50,167 nt of DNA from a virus (IMGVR_UViG_3300025695_000018:1-50167); one strand, 5' to 3'; shown: positions 17,140-28,528, counted from the stretch's first letter. Notes: generated from the letters alone by a model not told the origin. Numbers and translations are program-made.

Positions 17140-20100
17140 TTATATTGACCCTATATACCAATTAATACCTTTCTTAAATAAAGGTACAACTTGATTATAT
17201 CTTGATTGTATTTGTCTCTCATCATCGTTTGATGGATTAGTTATTATACGGTTAAAATCAGCATCACTACCAATTTGTGAGTAATAATACTTGATATAAA
17301 TTTTAGCGTACAGTTTCTCTGATTCATTTTCATACTCAGAACTACCTATCTGAGTCATATCATTATAAACTGATGATGTTGTCAATATTGTTTTAATTAC
17401 TTCCATACTAGTTTTCCAATCTGCAAAAGATGCCAAAGGTTTATTTTGATTATCTACATTAACACAAACTTGACCTTCAATATCGTTATTAGTAATTCCT
17501 CTTAATATTTTTTCAGTTATTAAATTACCAAGATTACCATTATTAAAGGTTATCTGTCCATTGTTAATTGTATTTTCAACCCACGGAATTAAACCTATTA
17601 ACCTTCGTACATTAAGATTTGATAGTGACAGGGCATCCGCATATGACTTAATTTCTGAATACGCCAGTGTTTCTGTCCTTAGAGAAACATAAGGTAAGTT
17701 TTCATATTGTTGTAACGGTGTGCAGAATGTTTGACTAACTTCCGTTTGTTGACCACTAATACCATTACTTGTTTGACCCGTATTAGTATTAACTTCACTT
17801 TCATTTTGACTACTTTCAGTCGCTTGTTGTTCCCTTCTATATGTGTCATTTAATTGTTTTAGAATATCTAAATTCACACTCATTACCAAATCTTTAACAT
17901 CAGGAAATGAATATTTTGACATTCTTACACCACTAAAGGTTGTTGTGAAATTACCTGGTGTGATTGAATGGTTAACATCTAAAATCCAATATGGACCACT
18001 AAACATTGGGACATATCTCAAATTAAAATACATCGTTGGTTGTATCATCACATTACCCATCGATAATACTTGGCAGTTATAACTTCTGTTTTTGTAAATA
18101 TTATATAATGAAGTAGATTGTTGGAAAGTTTTTGAACCTTTGGCCTGATTAGCCATATCTGTTGTAATCAAGAAAGATTCTGATGTATCTTTGAATTGTG
18201 ATTGGTCCAAACTAACTGATTGGAATATACCTTGGTTTCTCACACCAAAGTCCACATTAAATGCCACAACCTTATTCGAAAAAGCATAATCATCTTTGTC
18301 CGTTTGTTCTTCCTTTAGTGCAGGGTCTTTGAAGAAGTCTACTCCGTCATTACCATAACGGTAGTCTATATTACTCTCCATATTTAAGTGTTCAGAAACC
18401 CTATCAGTATATAGACACACAAACTTCGGTCTATTATCCAAATAGTCGACTTCAGCAAATGTCCCAAACACACTCGATGCAGAATCTTCGATACCCTCTC
18501 TTGGTGTAGCACCTGGTGAAGGTTCACTTACACCATAAAAATTAGTATAACTTGGTAACGCCATGAACAACATATTATTATCCTTAATCAGGTGACCAAT
18601 CAAAGTATAAACTGAGTTTCTACCATTTCTAGCGCTTAAGAATTTTCTTAATCCATCAACATTAACAATCAATTTATCACCGATGTTTCTATTCGCTCTA
18701 TCTAAGAATAAGAAGTCTTCAAATATTGTTCTTTCTTGGAAGTCTCCACCGGCAATCCATTTATCATTTAGTGTTTTGAAGAATTCATAAAGTTCAAGTT
18801 TAACCACATCTCCCTTCATCGAAGATTCTATTTTATCTTCATCTTGTATAATACTCGGCAAATCCTGATTCAACTGTCTAAATAAAACATTTTGAATGTC
18901 CTGTTGTGATGTATTCAGTAGTGATAGATAATCATTAAAATTATTCATAAACTGAGAAGCTGTCATCGATGGATTCTCAAATTTTTGTGAGGCATAAATC
19001 TTAATGATATGACTAAGTTGTCTCACGTTACTCTCATTAAACTCAATATCCATATCAACAAAGAAATCTGTTATTACAGACCCATTACTTGAATAGTCAT
19101 AACCCGTGGCCAAATATCTACCAACAGATAGTTGTAACGCTTCCCACGCCTGAAGATTATTCGCCTGACTCGCAGCTAAAGAGATAGTTCCACCTGAAGT
19201 AGGTAAGGTATTAGGGATATAACTACCAAAATCTATTTTTTGATTTGGTTGGTATGTGGTGTCATCACTAAATGAGTTCCATACTCTTCTATCATAATAA
19301 GAAGGGTTACCTTGTTTATATATTACTTTAGAGTCAAATAACTTTTGAACACCCCTTTTAAAACTTTCTTTTTGTGAAACGGCAATTGATTTACCGTCCA
19401 ATTCACCATTACCAACCAATGTAGGTCGGTCAACAAAAAATAGTGTTTTTAAAACATCTAATAAGAAAGGATATTCACTCTCCACACGGTCTCTATTAGG
19501 GTCCTTACAGAAAGTTAAGAATTCACTTTCAAACATATCTAAGACTTCCTCACTGAAGACTGCAAATATTTCCTCTATTGAAGAATATTCAAATGTGGAT
19601 AATAAATCAAAACTATGTTGTTCTTCTTTATTAGTGTCTATGGCTTTTACATATTCGTAATAATCAGGTCTACCTATCGCTGATGCATCAAAGTATCCAT
19701 AATGAGATACACCCCATAATGTTTTTACCGAACCGTCATACAGACTTTGTCTTAATGGTGTTTTAACATTATTATTAGCGTCCGTCACTTCAAATCTATA
19801 TTGATTGAAATCCCCACCACCAGCTGACGGATAACAAATTACTTTATCTACTGACTCAGTTTCATTCAATAATGGTGAATCATAGAAAGTATAGTTGTTA
19901 ACAACACTAACACTCTTTGATGGGTCACCTACAATAGTACCAGGTATAAAATTAAAATTCGAAAGACTATTCGTATAAACTTTCAATCCATTACCACCCA
20001 ATGCAGTGTTACCCTGACTATAATTTGTAAAATCAGATTGAGTATATCCTGTAATTATTTCTTGATATGAAAATAAATAATTAACGTCATTAACCAACTT

Positions 20101-23100
20101 CGGATAGAACCCTACATTCACTCTTTGAATTACATTACCAAAGGCATTTGTATTTGTATTGTCTAACGATACATTGGTGAATCCAGTTCCTGCAGGTATC
20201 TTATATGATGTTGTTTTCTGTGAAGTTACAGGGTCAAATAAATTATCCTCATCAATCGACTCCCAAACACCATCTAATATATCTGTCTGAGTCTGAACAT
20301 ATTTTTTATATCTATGCCATATCGAACCATACTTAACCACCCACGCATAAGGTAATTTATGTAAGGCGGCAAACTTATTATAAACGGCGAAGTTGTAATC
20401 ACTAAAGGGTTCATCTTTCTTACCACTATTCATCTTCTCCCTTAACGTTTGTAGTGGAAGTGAGTTGATAAACATGTAACCTAACGAAACATATGGATTT
20501 TCAATACCATTTTTTCTCTTTGTTACCGAGTCATCAATAGCATTAATAAAGAATGGTGTGTTTAATAACGATGTTGTTTGAACAGGATTATCAACATAAC
20601 CTGAGTAATTACCAGTATAATCAATAACACCTTCAGAAACAAAAAATTCATTCTTATCGACCTTGTCCAAATATCTTTGTTTAATAGTTTCTTTGGAAGG
20701 TAATTGTATTGGTGGAGAATCGTAATTATACCACTTAGTTAACATTGTTGGAGTATAAGAAAAATCTTTACTCTCCACAGTTGCCGGGTCAAACGAAGCC
20801 AACGCCTTTTTATAATCAACAAAGAAATATGTCTTAGTCGTTTCATTAGCTTTATTTGCTGACGCAATACCCGCACCTTTTTGAATATTCGCCCTTAACC
20901 AACTTAAATTGGTCAGTGGATAAACATCAGTAAAGGTTAACGGATTATTAGTAGTACTTTTCAAATACTCTCTAAGATTTTTTTGAATCTCTGCGGCAAT
21001 CGTTGCCTTAGGAGAATCCGCGTAATACGTTTCTAAAGAATAAATCTTTTGGAAGTTATTTTCGTATTCTTGAATATATGGAGTAACAAAAACATCTGAG
21101 ACAAACTTACCCCAACTAGGCCCTTGACCTTCATTCGATATACTCCTTAATACTGACTCAAAATTAGAGGCGTTTAAACCGTAATTTTTTAATTTTTTAC
21201 TTAAGAACGGGTCTCCTTTAATAGCCTCAATAATTGTAGTTGCTTCAAATTCACCCACAACTTGAGACATATTCAAACTACTCTTTGGTCTTCTAAATAA
21301 TTTTGTATAGTTTGAAGCTAAATAAGTTCTTTCCCACAATTCATATAAGAAATTAACTTCAGATAAATTTGTATAAGGAACAATATTATAAGGATATTCT
21401 ACCGCATTTACAGAAATAGAAGGAATAGTTTCTCTACTATTTCTATAATTCAAAGTCTTTTGTTCTTCACGTCTTTGGAGGTCTCCTCGAATAAATTGTT
21501 CAACAAATTCAACCTCAGGCCACTTATCATAAAGATACGCCCTTGTCCTACCCTCACAACTCGGGTCACCAAGATATTTAACAACGTCCCTAACATTCTT
21601 ACCGTCAACCTCTCTTTCAAAATATTGAGGCCAAGGATAAATAAAGTTTTCTTCACCAGTAGAACCTAAAACAGAATCCTTTGAGTCAACACCATTTGCA
21701 GTTTCTGGTGAAATTATCACACTCTTTCTAATTGGGTCATCTTTTAAATTCCACGCCTCTCTGTGGACCTCATCCATTAACCTATAAAAAGCGTCTACAT
21801 TGGCAATCAACATCGCCATCACATTTTTAATTGTTGGTCTAAAACCTAAACCACCATCAGGACTTTCAATTTTCTGAGCTAAGGCGGCCGATAACTCTTT
21901 CTGTATTATTTCAGAGGTATCTGTAAATTGTTTTTCAATTAAGTTTAACTTATTGAAAAAACTACCAATTTTAAACTTACTACTATCACTAATTTCACCG
22001 AAGGTATAGAACACATTACTTAAGTCCTCATCTACCGTCAAATCTTTATTGTAATATTTTTTAATCAGATTAAAGTCTACAAATGTAGAAGCTGAAAATG
22101 CCGCCAATTCAGCATCATTAGGTGTGGCGTTTAGTTGAACCATATATGTTTTCAACAAATCTAAATCATCATAAGATAAGGACGTTATAATATCATTGGA
22201 AGAAATGTCGATAGGTATTGCAGATTGTTTTGTTTTACCTAAAATAGTATATTCACCATCTTGACCAAAAGTAGCGTTAGTATTTAATCTATTATTATAA
22301 TCATTGATTTTTGCTCTGAGAGATTCTTGTGTATCCTCTTGTTTTTGTAGGTCACCATTCAATGATTTTTTTGTTAAATAATAAATGTTACCTTCTTTAT
22401 CAACATATCGCTTTCCTGAATCTAAATTTTCACCAGCCCATCTGTTTGGTCTTAAAAGTGTAATGTCTTCTCGATATATCGATATTGTTTTTTTATAAAG
22501 TTCAATATCATTTAAAACTGATAAATCCTCTTTATTGAATTGTTGTCTAACAAATTCTTCAAGGTTTTGTAACCTAAGTTCTAATTGAGCTAGACTAAGT
22601 CTAGGAAGTGTCTCATCAATTAGACCCTTACTAATATATGTCTGATATACCTTATTTAAAACATCATCACCTCTTGTTCTAACTTTCGGAATAATCGCTT
22701 CAGTTTCAATACCACTTTGTATTTTTGTGGTTAATGATTGATTAATACTTTGAGCTTGTTCAGGTGTCTCAGCAACACCATCTGAATTTTCTTGAACCAA
22801 CACATTAGTTTCATACATATGTGGTAAAGCGTATAATGCACCTAATGACAAATCAGACAACAACGCCGCGGTTCTACCAATGAATGAAATACTAATTTTA
22901 TAGTTACCATCTGTTGGGTCAAATCTTGCATTGAAACTCTTCATCATCAACTCATACTTAACAGCCTTACCGTAAAAACCTTTTACTGTTAAATAAAATA
23001 GTGGATATGGTAATTGGAAAAACGCAGAATAAGGAGAGTTCTCACCCAATTCAAATAATGTTCTACCCTGAACGTCAACCATCTCAATATCTACCTGAGG

Positions 23101-23571
23101 AATAAAGGATGAATTGTTTTTAATATTAATAGATGTTATACCCAACATCTGAGTATCCTGAACATTCCTTACATTTCTATTTCCCGTATCCGTAATCTGC
23201 GTCTGATTGATACCTTCACCTCCACGTGCGTTCTGACCTGTTAATTGGTCAGTATAAGAAGAATCAAAATAATCTTTCCCTTGAGGTTTTAAGAAGTTAA
23301 TCTTACCGTCTTGAGTTTGACCAAAATTTGCAATCGTTAATCTTGACGACATTTGGTCTGTGTTTTCACCTAAAGCAAGTTTGGTTCTTGGAATGATATT
23401 TGCCTCCAAATTGGCATACATTATCAAATTCTCATGTTCAACCAATCTTTCTTGAAGTTGACCATCAGAGTTAATAATTTTGTTTGGGTCGACTAAAACA
23501 ATATTGTCTTCCTGTTCAAACGCAATCTTCTCACCACCATAATATTTTCTGAAGTTTGAATTAGCGGCCAT
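17140..23571 (-). CDS. Giant baseplate-hub-like structural protein
   Basis: A 2143-residue protein, the longest in the window. The N-terminal 270 residues contain a tail-hub-like beta region: IKNNSSFIPQVDIEMVDVQG, SPYSAFFQLPYPLFYLTVKG and YKISISFIGRTAALLSDLSL. Most of the middle (300-1700) is polar, Tyr/Asn-rich and unassigned. Around residues 1775-1900 the pattern SYNCQVLSMGNVMIQPTMYF, then YVPMFSGPYWILDVNHSITP and NFTTTFSGVR, is the sort of hub domain in which two beta barrels stack under the tube. The C-terminal 200 residues are partly helical. The ATG overlaps the previous 105-aa gene by 11 bp. Position after tape measure, 1544-aa protein and gp53/LysM-like protein points to the hub or tail tip. 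Function is inferred, not shown. Confidence 0.85.
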   Translation of the reverse strand: MAANSNFRKYYGGEKIAFEQEDNIVLVDPNKIINSDGQLQERLVEHENLIMYANLEANIIPRTKLALGENTDQMSSRLTIANFGQTQDGKINFLKPQGKDYFDSSYTDQLTGQNARGGEGINQTQITDTGNRNVRNVQDTQMLGITSINIKNNSSFIPQVDIEMVDVQGRTLFELGENSPYSAFFQLPYPLFYLTVKGFYGKAVKYELMMKSFNARFDPTDGNYKISISFIGRTAALLSDLSLGALYALPHMYETNVLVQENSDGVAETPEQAQSINQSLTTKIQSGIETEAIIPKVRTRGDDVLNKVYQTYISKGLIDETLPRLSLAQLELRLQNLEEFVRQQFNKEDLSVLNDIELYKKTISIYREDITLLRPNRWAGENLDSGKRYVDKEGNIYYLTKKSLNGDLQKQEDTQESLRAKINDYNNRLNTNATFGQDGEYTILGKTKQSAIPIDISSNDIITSLSYDDLDLLKTYMVQLNATPNDAELAAFSASTFVDFNLIKKYYNKDLTVDEDLSNVFYTFGEISDSSKFKIGSFFNKLNLIEKQFTDTSEIIQKELSAALAQKIESPDGGLGFRPTIKNVMAMLIANVDAFYRLMDEVHREAWNLKDDPIRKSVIISPETANGVDSKDSVLGSTGEENFIYPWPQYFEREVDGKNVRDVVKYLGDPSCEGRTRAYLYDKWPEVEFVEQFIRGDLQRREEQKTLNYRNSRETIPSISVNAVEYPYNIVPYTNLSEVNFLYELWERTYLASNYTKLFRRPKSSLNMSQVVGEFEATTIIEAIKGDPFLSKKLKNYGLNASNFESVLRSISNEGQGPSWGKFVSDVFVTPYIQEYENNFQKIYSLETYYADSPKATIAAEIQKNLREYLKSTTNNPLTFTDVYPLTNLSWLRANIQKGAGIASANKANETTKTYFFVDYKKALASFDPATVESKDFSYTPTMLTKWYNYDSPPIQLPSKETIKQRYLDKVDKNEFFVSEGVIDYTGNYSGYVDNPVQTTSLLNTPFFINAIDDSVTKRKNGIENPYVSLGYMFINSLPLQTLREKMNSGKKDEPFSDYNFAVYNKFAALHKLPYAWVVKYGSIWHRYKKYVQTQTDILDGVWESIDEDNLFDPVTSQKTTSYKIPAGTGFTNVSLDNTNTNAFGNVIQRVNVGFYPKLVNDVNYLFSYQEIITGYTQSDFTNYSQGNTALGGNGLKVYTNSLSNFNFIPGTIVGDPSKSVSVVNNYTFYDSPLLNETESVDKVICYPSAGGGDFNQYRFEVTDANNNVKTPLRQSLYDGSVKTLWGVSHYGYFDASAIGRPDYYEYVKAIDTNKEEQHSFDLLSTFEYSSIEEIFAVFSEEVLDMFESEFLTFCKDPNRDRVESEYPFLLDVLKTLFFVDRPTLVGNGELDGKSIAVSQKESFKRGVQKLFDSKVIYKQGNPSYYDRRVWNSFSDDTTYQPNQKIDFGSYIPNTLPTSGGTISLAASQANNLQAWEALQLSVGRYLATGYDYSSNGSVITDFFVDMDIEFNESNVRQLSHIIKIYASQKFENPSMTASQFMNNFNDYLSLLNTSQQDIQNVLFRQLNQDLPSIIQDEDKIESSMKGDVVKLELYEFFKTLNDKWIAGGDFQERTIFEDFLFLDRANRNIGDKLIVNVDGLRKFLSARNGRNSVYTLIGHLIKDNNMLFMALPSYTNFYGVSEPSPGATPREGIEDSASSVFGTFAEVDYLDNRPKFVCLYTDRVSEHLNMESNIDYRYGNDGVDFFKDPALKEEQTDKDDYAFSNKVVAFNVDFGVRNQGIFQSVSLDQSQFKDTSESFLITTDMANQAKGSKTFQQSTSLYNIYKNRSYNCQVLSMGNVMIQPTMYFNLRYVPMFSGPYWILDVNHSITPGNFTTTFSGVRMSKYSFPDVKDLVMSVNLDILKQLNDTYRREQQATESSQNESEVNTNTGQTSNGISGQQTEVSQTFCTPLQQYENLPYVSLRTETLAYSEIKSYADALSLSNLNVRRLIGLIPWVENTINNGQITFNNGNLGNLITEKILRGITNNDIEGQVCVNVDNQNKPLASFADWKTSMEVIKTILTTSSVYNDMTQIGSSEYENESEKLYAKIYIKYYYSQIGSDADFNRIITNPSNDDERQIQSRYNQVVPLFKKGINWYIGSI

Positions 23572-23878
23572 AGTAATAGAAGTGTGTATCTAAAGCATTT
23601 TTATAATCTTGTAAGGACTGTGTCAATGGGAAAGGAATCATCAATACCGACCCATCAGGAATATCCTTTTCAAGTGAGCCGTATTGTGGATTAGCGATTT
23701 GAATTAACCACCCAAAGTATGGGGTATTGTAAAATTCAAAACTAATCTTATCTAATCTACTCATTCCTGCCCTATAAACATACCTCTTATCTGTGGTTTT
23801 TGAAGGCAATTTGACATTTGGAACAATAGTTTGTTGTCCGTTCAATAAAAAATTCTCATATCTATCGTAGTATTGCAT
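23561..23878 (-). CDS. gp53/LysM-like baseplate protein
   Basis: A 105-residue protein whose central part, VYRAGMSRLDKISFEFYNTP followed by YFGWLIQIANPQYGSLEKDI and PDGSVLMIPFP, has the pattern of a LysM-like module as in T4 gp53 and tail protein X. In these, a short helix-bearing domain with a conserved W/I..AN core connects baseplate parts. LysM domains in enzymes bind peptidoglycan; in baseplates they usually act as a structural clamp. The gene overlaps both neighbours: its ATG lies in a TAATG junction with the 1544-aa gene, and its end overlaps the 2143-aa gene by 11 bp, so the three are translationally linked. The alternative, a true cell-wall binder, cannot be excluded. Confidence 0.75.
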   Translation of the reverse strand: MQYYDRYENFLLNGQQTIVPNVKLPSKTTDKRYVYRAGMSRLDKISFEFYNTPYFGWLIQIANPQYGSLEKDIPDGSVLMIPFPLTQSLQDYKNALDTHFYYYGR

Positions 23879-26800
23879 TATTGTAACTTAACTTTATTAT
23901 TCCATTTATCCGATTCACCTTCATTGTTACCACTATATAGTTGTGCGATTTGTGTTTTCTTTGCTTCTATGGCGTTAGGGTCGTTAGTAAAGGTAAATTT
24001 CCTTACCTTACCTCTAGTATAATCATCGACATACTCTTCGTCTTGTGACGCGGTATCATTATATCCTTTGAAAAGATTTTCAATATCTTTCTTAGCACTT
24101 CTAAATTTAGAATCTTGTGCCGAAATTAAACCTGAAATTTCAACTTTCCACTTATCACTATCAGTAAACTGATTTGTTTCAACAAATTTATTTAATTCTT
24201 CAATCAAACTTTGTTTATCATTTAATATCTTATCGAAGAATAAAAGATAGAACCTCTTATCCGATTCTGTAGATATTGACGATGTCTGTATAGTAGTGTT
24301 CAAATTATCATCATACTCATAACTACTATTAGTGGTTAGAATATCTTGAATATCTAATACCGTGTTAAACCCATTTAAAGTATTACCTACCGTAGAATAA
24401 TCATATTGTAATTCATCCAATGTATTTGAAAAATTATCAGTAAAGGTTTCAGTGGTTGCCGTTATGGTATAAACAACAGGTGACCCATTTTGATTAATAA
24501 CACCATCAATCTCTGTTTGAACGACATTTATTTTATCCATCACTCCTGTCAACTCAAGTTGTCCTTTAGTAATTTTTTGTATTTCACCCGCCATACCATT
24601 ACTATAACCATTCTGATGTCTCTCGATAATCTCCTTAACCTTTTTCTTATACTTCTTAACATCTTTATTTTTATATTTAGAAGTATTGTTAGGTATTAAC
24701 GGGAACGTTCCGTTGTCAACATCGGTCAATGCCTTGGTAAACTGAGTATTTAATTTATCATCAATTTGTAATGGCTTACCAAACAAAGATATACTGTTAA
24801 CTATCGGTGCCGGGTCTATAGTTATAGTTCCGTCCGTATATTTTCTTTCTTTAGTGAATAATCTTAAACCTATCTCACCATAATAGTTGGCTACCGTCTC
24901 TAAACTACCCACTAAGGTTTCCTTATAACCAATAGACTTATCCAATAAATCATCCATTATGGTTTTATATGTAATATCACCCGAAATTGATATAGTATCA
25001 CCAGTCCCAATTTCAATATTCTGAGTAGTAATATCACCAATTGGTGTCCCTCCATCAGTAGTTTTTTGATTATCAATGTTATTCACATTAAACGGAGTAT
25101 CAAATTCTAATTGTGACGCAAATTCCGCATCTATCTCACTTCTATCCTCAGTGTAATCAGCTCTCTCATCATACATCTCAGTATTAGCGTAATAATTAAA
25201 TGACAACGCATTTTGTAATTTAGCAACAGGTTCTTTTAAACCATGACCACCAATAAAATAGAATGATAAATTAACATCTGCTAACATCGGTTGAACCCCA
25301 ATTCCCTCAGGATTTAAATCCAATTGTAATGGTTCATAACGAATACTCATTTGATTGATGGCAATCTTTGTGTGCCAGAAATCACCAACCCTTAAAATAC
25401 AAATAGGTGGGGTACCGAATGAAGTATTTAAAGCATCATTCTGAAGTGGTTTACCATCAGGACCAATCGTCGGTATGGTGTCTCCAGGTCTTAAACATTG
25501 TTGTAAGAACGTTAAACGTGAGTTTAAACCTTCAGGAGTGATTGAGTGGAATGTTGGATTAAAGTATTTAACCTTTTCCTTTATACCCTCGAACAAGAAC
25601 GATGTATCATCTGTCAACTGCTCAAAATAATCACACTCCGTTAACATTCTTCTTAACAATCTCTTTGTAATATCTTGTTTAAGTTGTAATTCATCTGTTT
25701 TGACAGGGGCTCCTTGACCCTTCTCTGTTTTCTCAACCAATAAAGGACCTTCAGGAATAACATTTTCATTTATTACTTCATCATTAGGTTCTGGTTGCTC
25801 CACTTGTTCGGGTTCAATAACCTCAATACTTGATATTGTCGTTCTACGACAACCCATGGCTTGAACTGAGTATATCTTCTTAATATCCGCATAGGTTCCT
25901 GTGAAATCTTGACTACAGTCATTACCTGCAGAACCTTGAGACGATTCTCCCTGTGAGTCTTCTCCAACTATATTAATTTTACCTTTACTACCAGCATTAA
26001 CATCTGCAACCTGTTTATTTTCGAGGATTTGTTTCTTAACCGAATCAATACGTCTTTTAGATAGGTTGATATTATAATCAGAACTGTTAGGTGACGAAGC
26101 TGAACCGGCAAGAGTAATGTTAATCGTATACCCGTTATTTGCCGCCTCAACAGCTTTAGTAATCAATGAATTTAGACTCGACATTGAATTAGTGATATCT
26201 TGGTCGAAGAATGTTTCAACCTCAGTCTGACCACTATATTTAGTTGCCTCAGTTATATAAGTTTGTTTCTTATTTTTATAAGCATTTAAATAAGTTTCAT
26301 ACTTAGAAGCCGAAGTCGTGGCATTAGTAGAATAACCTTCAGGGAAATCATTGTCAAAATACAACTTCAATCCAGTAAAGTCAGTATCCAAAGTTGGTGG
26401 TACAACATCAGGTTCAGGTGGTTTACTTGTAATCTCAGGAGTTTCTCTTGGTATCTCCTCATAGTATTTTCTAAATGTTTCAGGATTCGTAGTCTTAGTT
26501 ACAATGTCATATACATCATTGAAAGAGAATTGTCCGAACTTTCTTAATAACTCATATATATCCAATGTCTTACATCCTGAGAAAAACGAATCAACAATTT
26601 TAGTTACCTCAGAATCTGGTGTCACGTTCGCCAGCTCTTTTTTAACCAACGTATTTAATACCGATGGGTGGTCAACAATAATCTTAAACGATAAACTACC
26701 CACTCTTTGTGTATTAGAGTAAGTATAAATCGGTTCAGGTCGTCCTAAAAAGTCGTTAGTGTTCCATCTTGCTGTAACATTCTCATCAACCTTTAAATCA

Positions 26801-28512
26801 TAAGGTGGGAACCACATAATACGTCCACCGGATGGTCCTTTCTCACATTCAGGTAAATCTTGTTGTAATTTTGATGTTCTCCACGCCAAGTTTTCTAAAG
26901 ACAACATATATTTAGTAATATTCTCACCATTTCTTTGACCAAAGTTTTGAGGAACCCCACCAATCTGTTGTGGTGCAATATTAAGATTATATGTATTTGT
27001 TAATACAGAGTTTTGGAACTTTCTAATATTACCTTCTTGCTTTTGAAGGTCATTCATAGTAAAGTATGGTGTGTCTTTTGTGAATACTCTACAGTATTCC
27101 TTACCAACTTCAATACCATTCTCATTAACATATCTCTTAACTCTCGAACCTTTTGTAATTTCTCTCGTTCCATCAAAGAAAACTTTAGAAACCTGATTGA
27201 TTGCAGTTCCAACGTGTGATAATCTGGCTTGTCCTTGTAATCCGTCCGCAGCATCAACTAATTTTTGAGTATCATCTAATATTGAACCAGGTGTAAACGG
27301 ATAGTTTGTTGAACTTGATGATTGCCATTGTGACCCAATACTATTAAAGTTAGGGTCAGAACCCATAACATCACCACCAGTTCCAACTGTCTTACCCGCA
27401 GCACTATTACCTTCAGTAGAAGACCACGTAAATCCACCCTGAATATCAGGACTATCACCGGGTTCAACAGTATTTAAACCAAACTTAAATTTAATGTTAT
27501 TCTCATATAAATTACCTATCTCACCGTACCCTCTAACTGCCGTTGGAACCAAATCACCGTCTTGATTAACAGGTAATTCACCAACAGGTGCAACAATTTG
27601 ATTAGGGTCTTGAACTCGGTCACCAATATAGTAATTAGGTTCAGGGGCGAAGAAGTTAGGGTCAGATAAAAAGTTTCTCTTATAGTCAGGTCTAAACCTA
27701 TTGTATTCAAAATGTTTGAACATAGTGTTGGTCTGACCACCACCCGTATTATTTAAGAAAATATCAGAACCCGTTCTTTGTTCAGGTAATAATTTTTTGT
27801 TAGCACCAAAGAAACCTGCGATTCGATTAACACTCTCATTAAGAAAACTTTTTTTACCTTCAAAGTAATCACCAGGTATCCAAGAGAATGGAACGTAAAC
27901 ACCACTAATCCTTGATATATAATCTAATCCCTTAGCGATAACATTTGTTGGTGATGAAATAGTCCAATCAGGCTCAATCAATTCTTGTCTTCCTGTAAGG
28001 ATATCTGCCGCAATGAATGGGTCTTGTAAAGCGTTTAAGAAGTTAAACCTACCTAAGGTCTCTTGTCTAACCTCTTCATCTACCCTATATTGCATCTCAT
28101 TCTTCAATGATTTAGCGGCAATCTGCATCATCACAGAATCTTGAGAAACCGTACCATTACTACCCTGAGGGTCAGTACTAAATAAAATGTTTACTGGATT
28201 ATAAAAAGATGAAACAAACTTAAAATATTCATCTCTTTGTGTGACAATTTTTTGAACGTCTTGAACAACGTATCTGTCATCATACCCACCAGGTGGACCA
28301 TATTGATTATTGATATATAACTTAACCTCTTCTTGGTCACCGATAACCTCGACCTCAGCACTATCAACAACAGAATAATTGGTCAATGTTAATTCGGATT
28401 GACCTGGGTTTGTTGTAGGATTGAAACCATCACTGTTGAAAGGTGGTAGGTTCCTTACCAATAACTTTTTTCTGAAATCTTCAGTTGAACTAAATGATAG
28501 TGGACTCGGCAT
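23878..28512 (-). CDS. Large tail/baseplate protein with OmpA-like segment
   Basis: A 1544-residue protein. Around residues 560-640 a stretch with PSGGRIMWFPPYDL, TARWNTNDFLGRPEPIYTYS and SLSFKIIVDHPSVLNTLV matches a motif frequent in large myophage tail-hub proteins. Near residues 785-830, INITLAGSASSPNSSDYN and LSKRRIDSVKKQIL resemble the OmpA C-terminal peptidoglycan-binding domain. The LSxxR helix is present, but the usual Asp of the HTD motif is replaced (GSAS). A later region (GVQPMLADVNLSFYFIGGHG) is again tail-like. It lies between the tape measure and the gp53-like gene and shares a TAATG junction with the latter. A structural role at the tail tip, possibly touching the host cell wall, is likely; details are inference. 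Confidence 0.83.
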   Translation of the reverse strand: MPSPLSFSSTEDFRKKLLVRNLPPFNSDGFNPTTNPGQSELTLTNYSVVDSAEVEVIGDQEEVKLYINNQYGPPGGYDDRYVVQDVQKIVTQRDEYFKFVSSFYNPVNILFSTDPQGSNGTVSQDSVMMQIAAKSLKNEMQYRVDEEVRQETLGRFNFLNALQDPFIAADILTGRQELIEPDWTISSPTNVIAKGLDYISRISGVYVPFSWIPGDYFEGKKSFLNESVNRIAGFFGANKKLLPEQRTGSDIFLNNTGGGQTNTMFKHFEYNRFRPDYKRNFLSDPNFFAPEPNYYIGDRVQDPNQIVAPVGELPVNQDGDLVPTAVRGYGEIGNLYENNIKFKFGLNTVEPGDSPDIQGGFTWSSTEGNSAAGKTVGTGGDVMGSDPNFNSIGSQWQSSSSTNYPFTPGSILDDTQKLVDAADGLQGQARLSHVGTAINQVSKVFFDGTREITKGSRVKRYVNENGIEVGKEYCRVFTKDTPYFTMNDLQKQEGNIRKFQNSVLTNTYNLNIAPQQIGGVPQNFGQRNGENITKYMLSLENLAWRTSKLQQDLPECEKGPSGGRIMWFPPYDLKVDENVTARWNTNDFLGRPEPIYTYSNTQRVGSLSFKIIVDHPSVLNTLVKKELANVTPDSEVTKIVDSFFSGCKTLDIYELLRKFGQFSFNDVYDIVTKTTNPETFRKYYEEIPRETPEITSKPPEPDVVPPTLDTDFTGLKLYFDNDFPEGYSTNATTSASKYETYLNAYKNKKQTYITEATKYSGQTEVETFFDQDITNSMSSLNSLITKAVEAANNGYTINITLAGSASSPNSSDYNINLSKRRIDSVKKQILENKQVADVNAGSKGKINIVGEDSQGESSQGSAGNDCSQDFTGTYADIKKIYSVQAMGCRRTTISSIEVIEPEQVEQPEPNDEVINENVIPEGPLLVEKTEKGQGAPVKTDELQLKQDITKRLLRRMLTECDYFEQLTDDTSFLFEGIKEKVKYFNPTFHSITPEGLNSRLTFLQQCLRPGDTIPTIGPDGKPLQNDALNTSFGTPPICILRVGDFWHTKIAINQMSIRYEPLQLDLNPEGIGVQPMLADVNLSFYFIGGHGLKEPVAKLQNALSFNYYANTEMYDERADYTEDRSEIDAEFASQLEFDTPFNVNNIDNQKTTDGGTPIGDITTQNIEIGTGDTISISGDITYKTIMDDLLDKSIGYKETLVGSLETVANYYGEIGLRLFTKERKYTDGTITIDPAPIVNSISLFGKPLQIDDKLNTQFTKALTDVDNGTFPLIPNNTSKYKNKDVKKYKKKVKEIIERHQNGYSNGMAGEIQKITKGQLELTGVMDKINVVQTEIDGVINQNGSPVVYTITATTETFTDNFSNTLDELQYDYSTVGNTLNGFNTVLDIQDILTTNSSYEYDDNLNTTIQTSSISTESDKRFYLLFFDKILNDKQSLIEELNKFVETNQFTDSDKWKVEISGLISAQDSKFRSAKKDIENLFKGYNDTASQDEEYVDDYTRGKVRKFTFTNDPNAIEAKKTQIAQLYSGNNEGESDKWNNKVKLQ

Positions 28513-28528
28513 CTATTTTATTTTTTAT

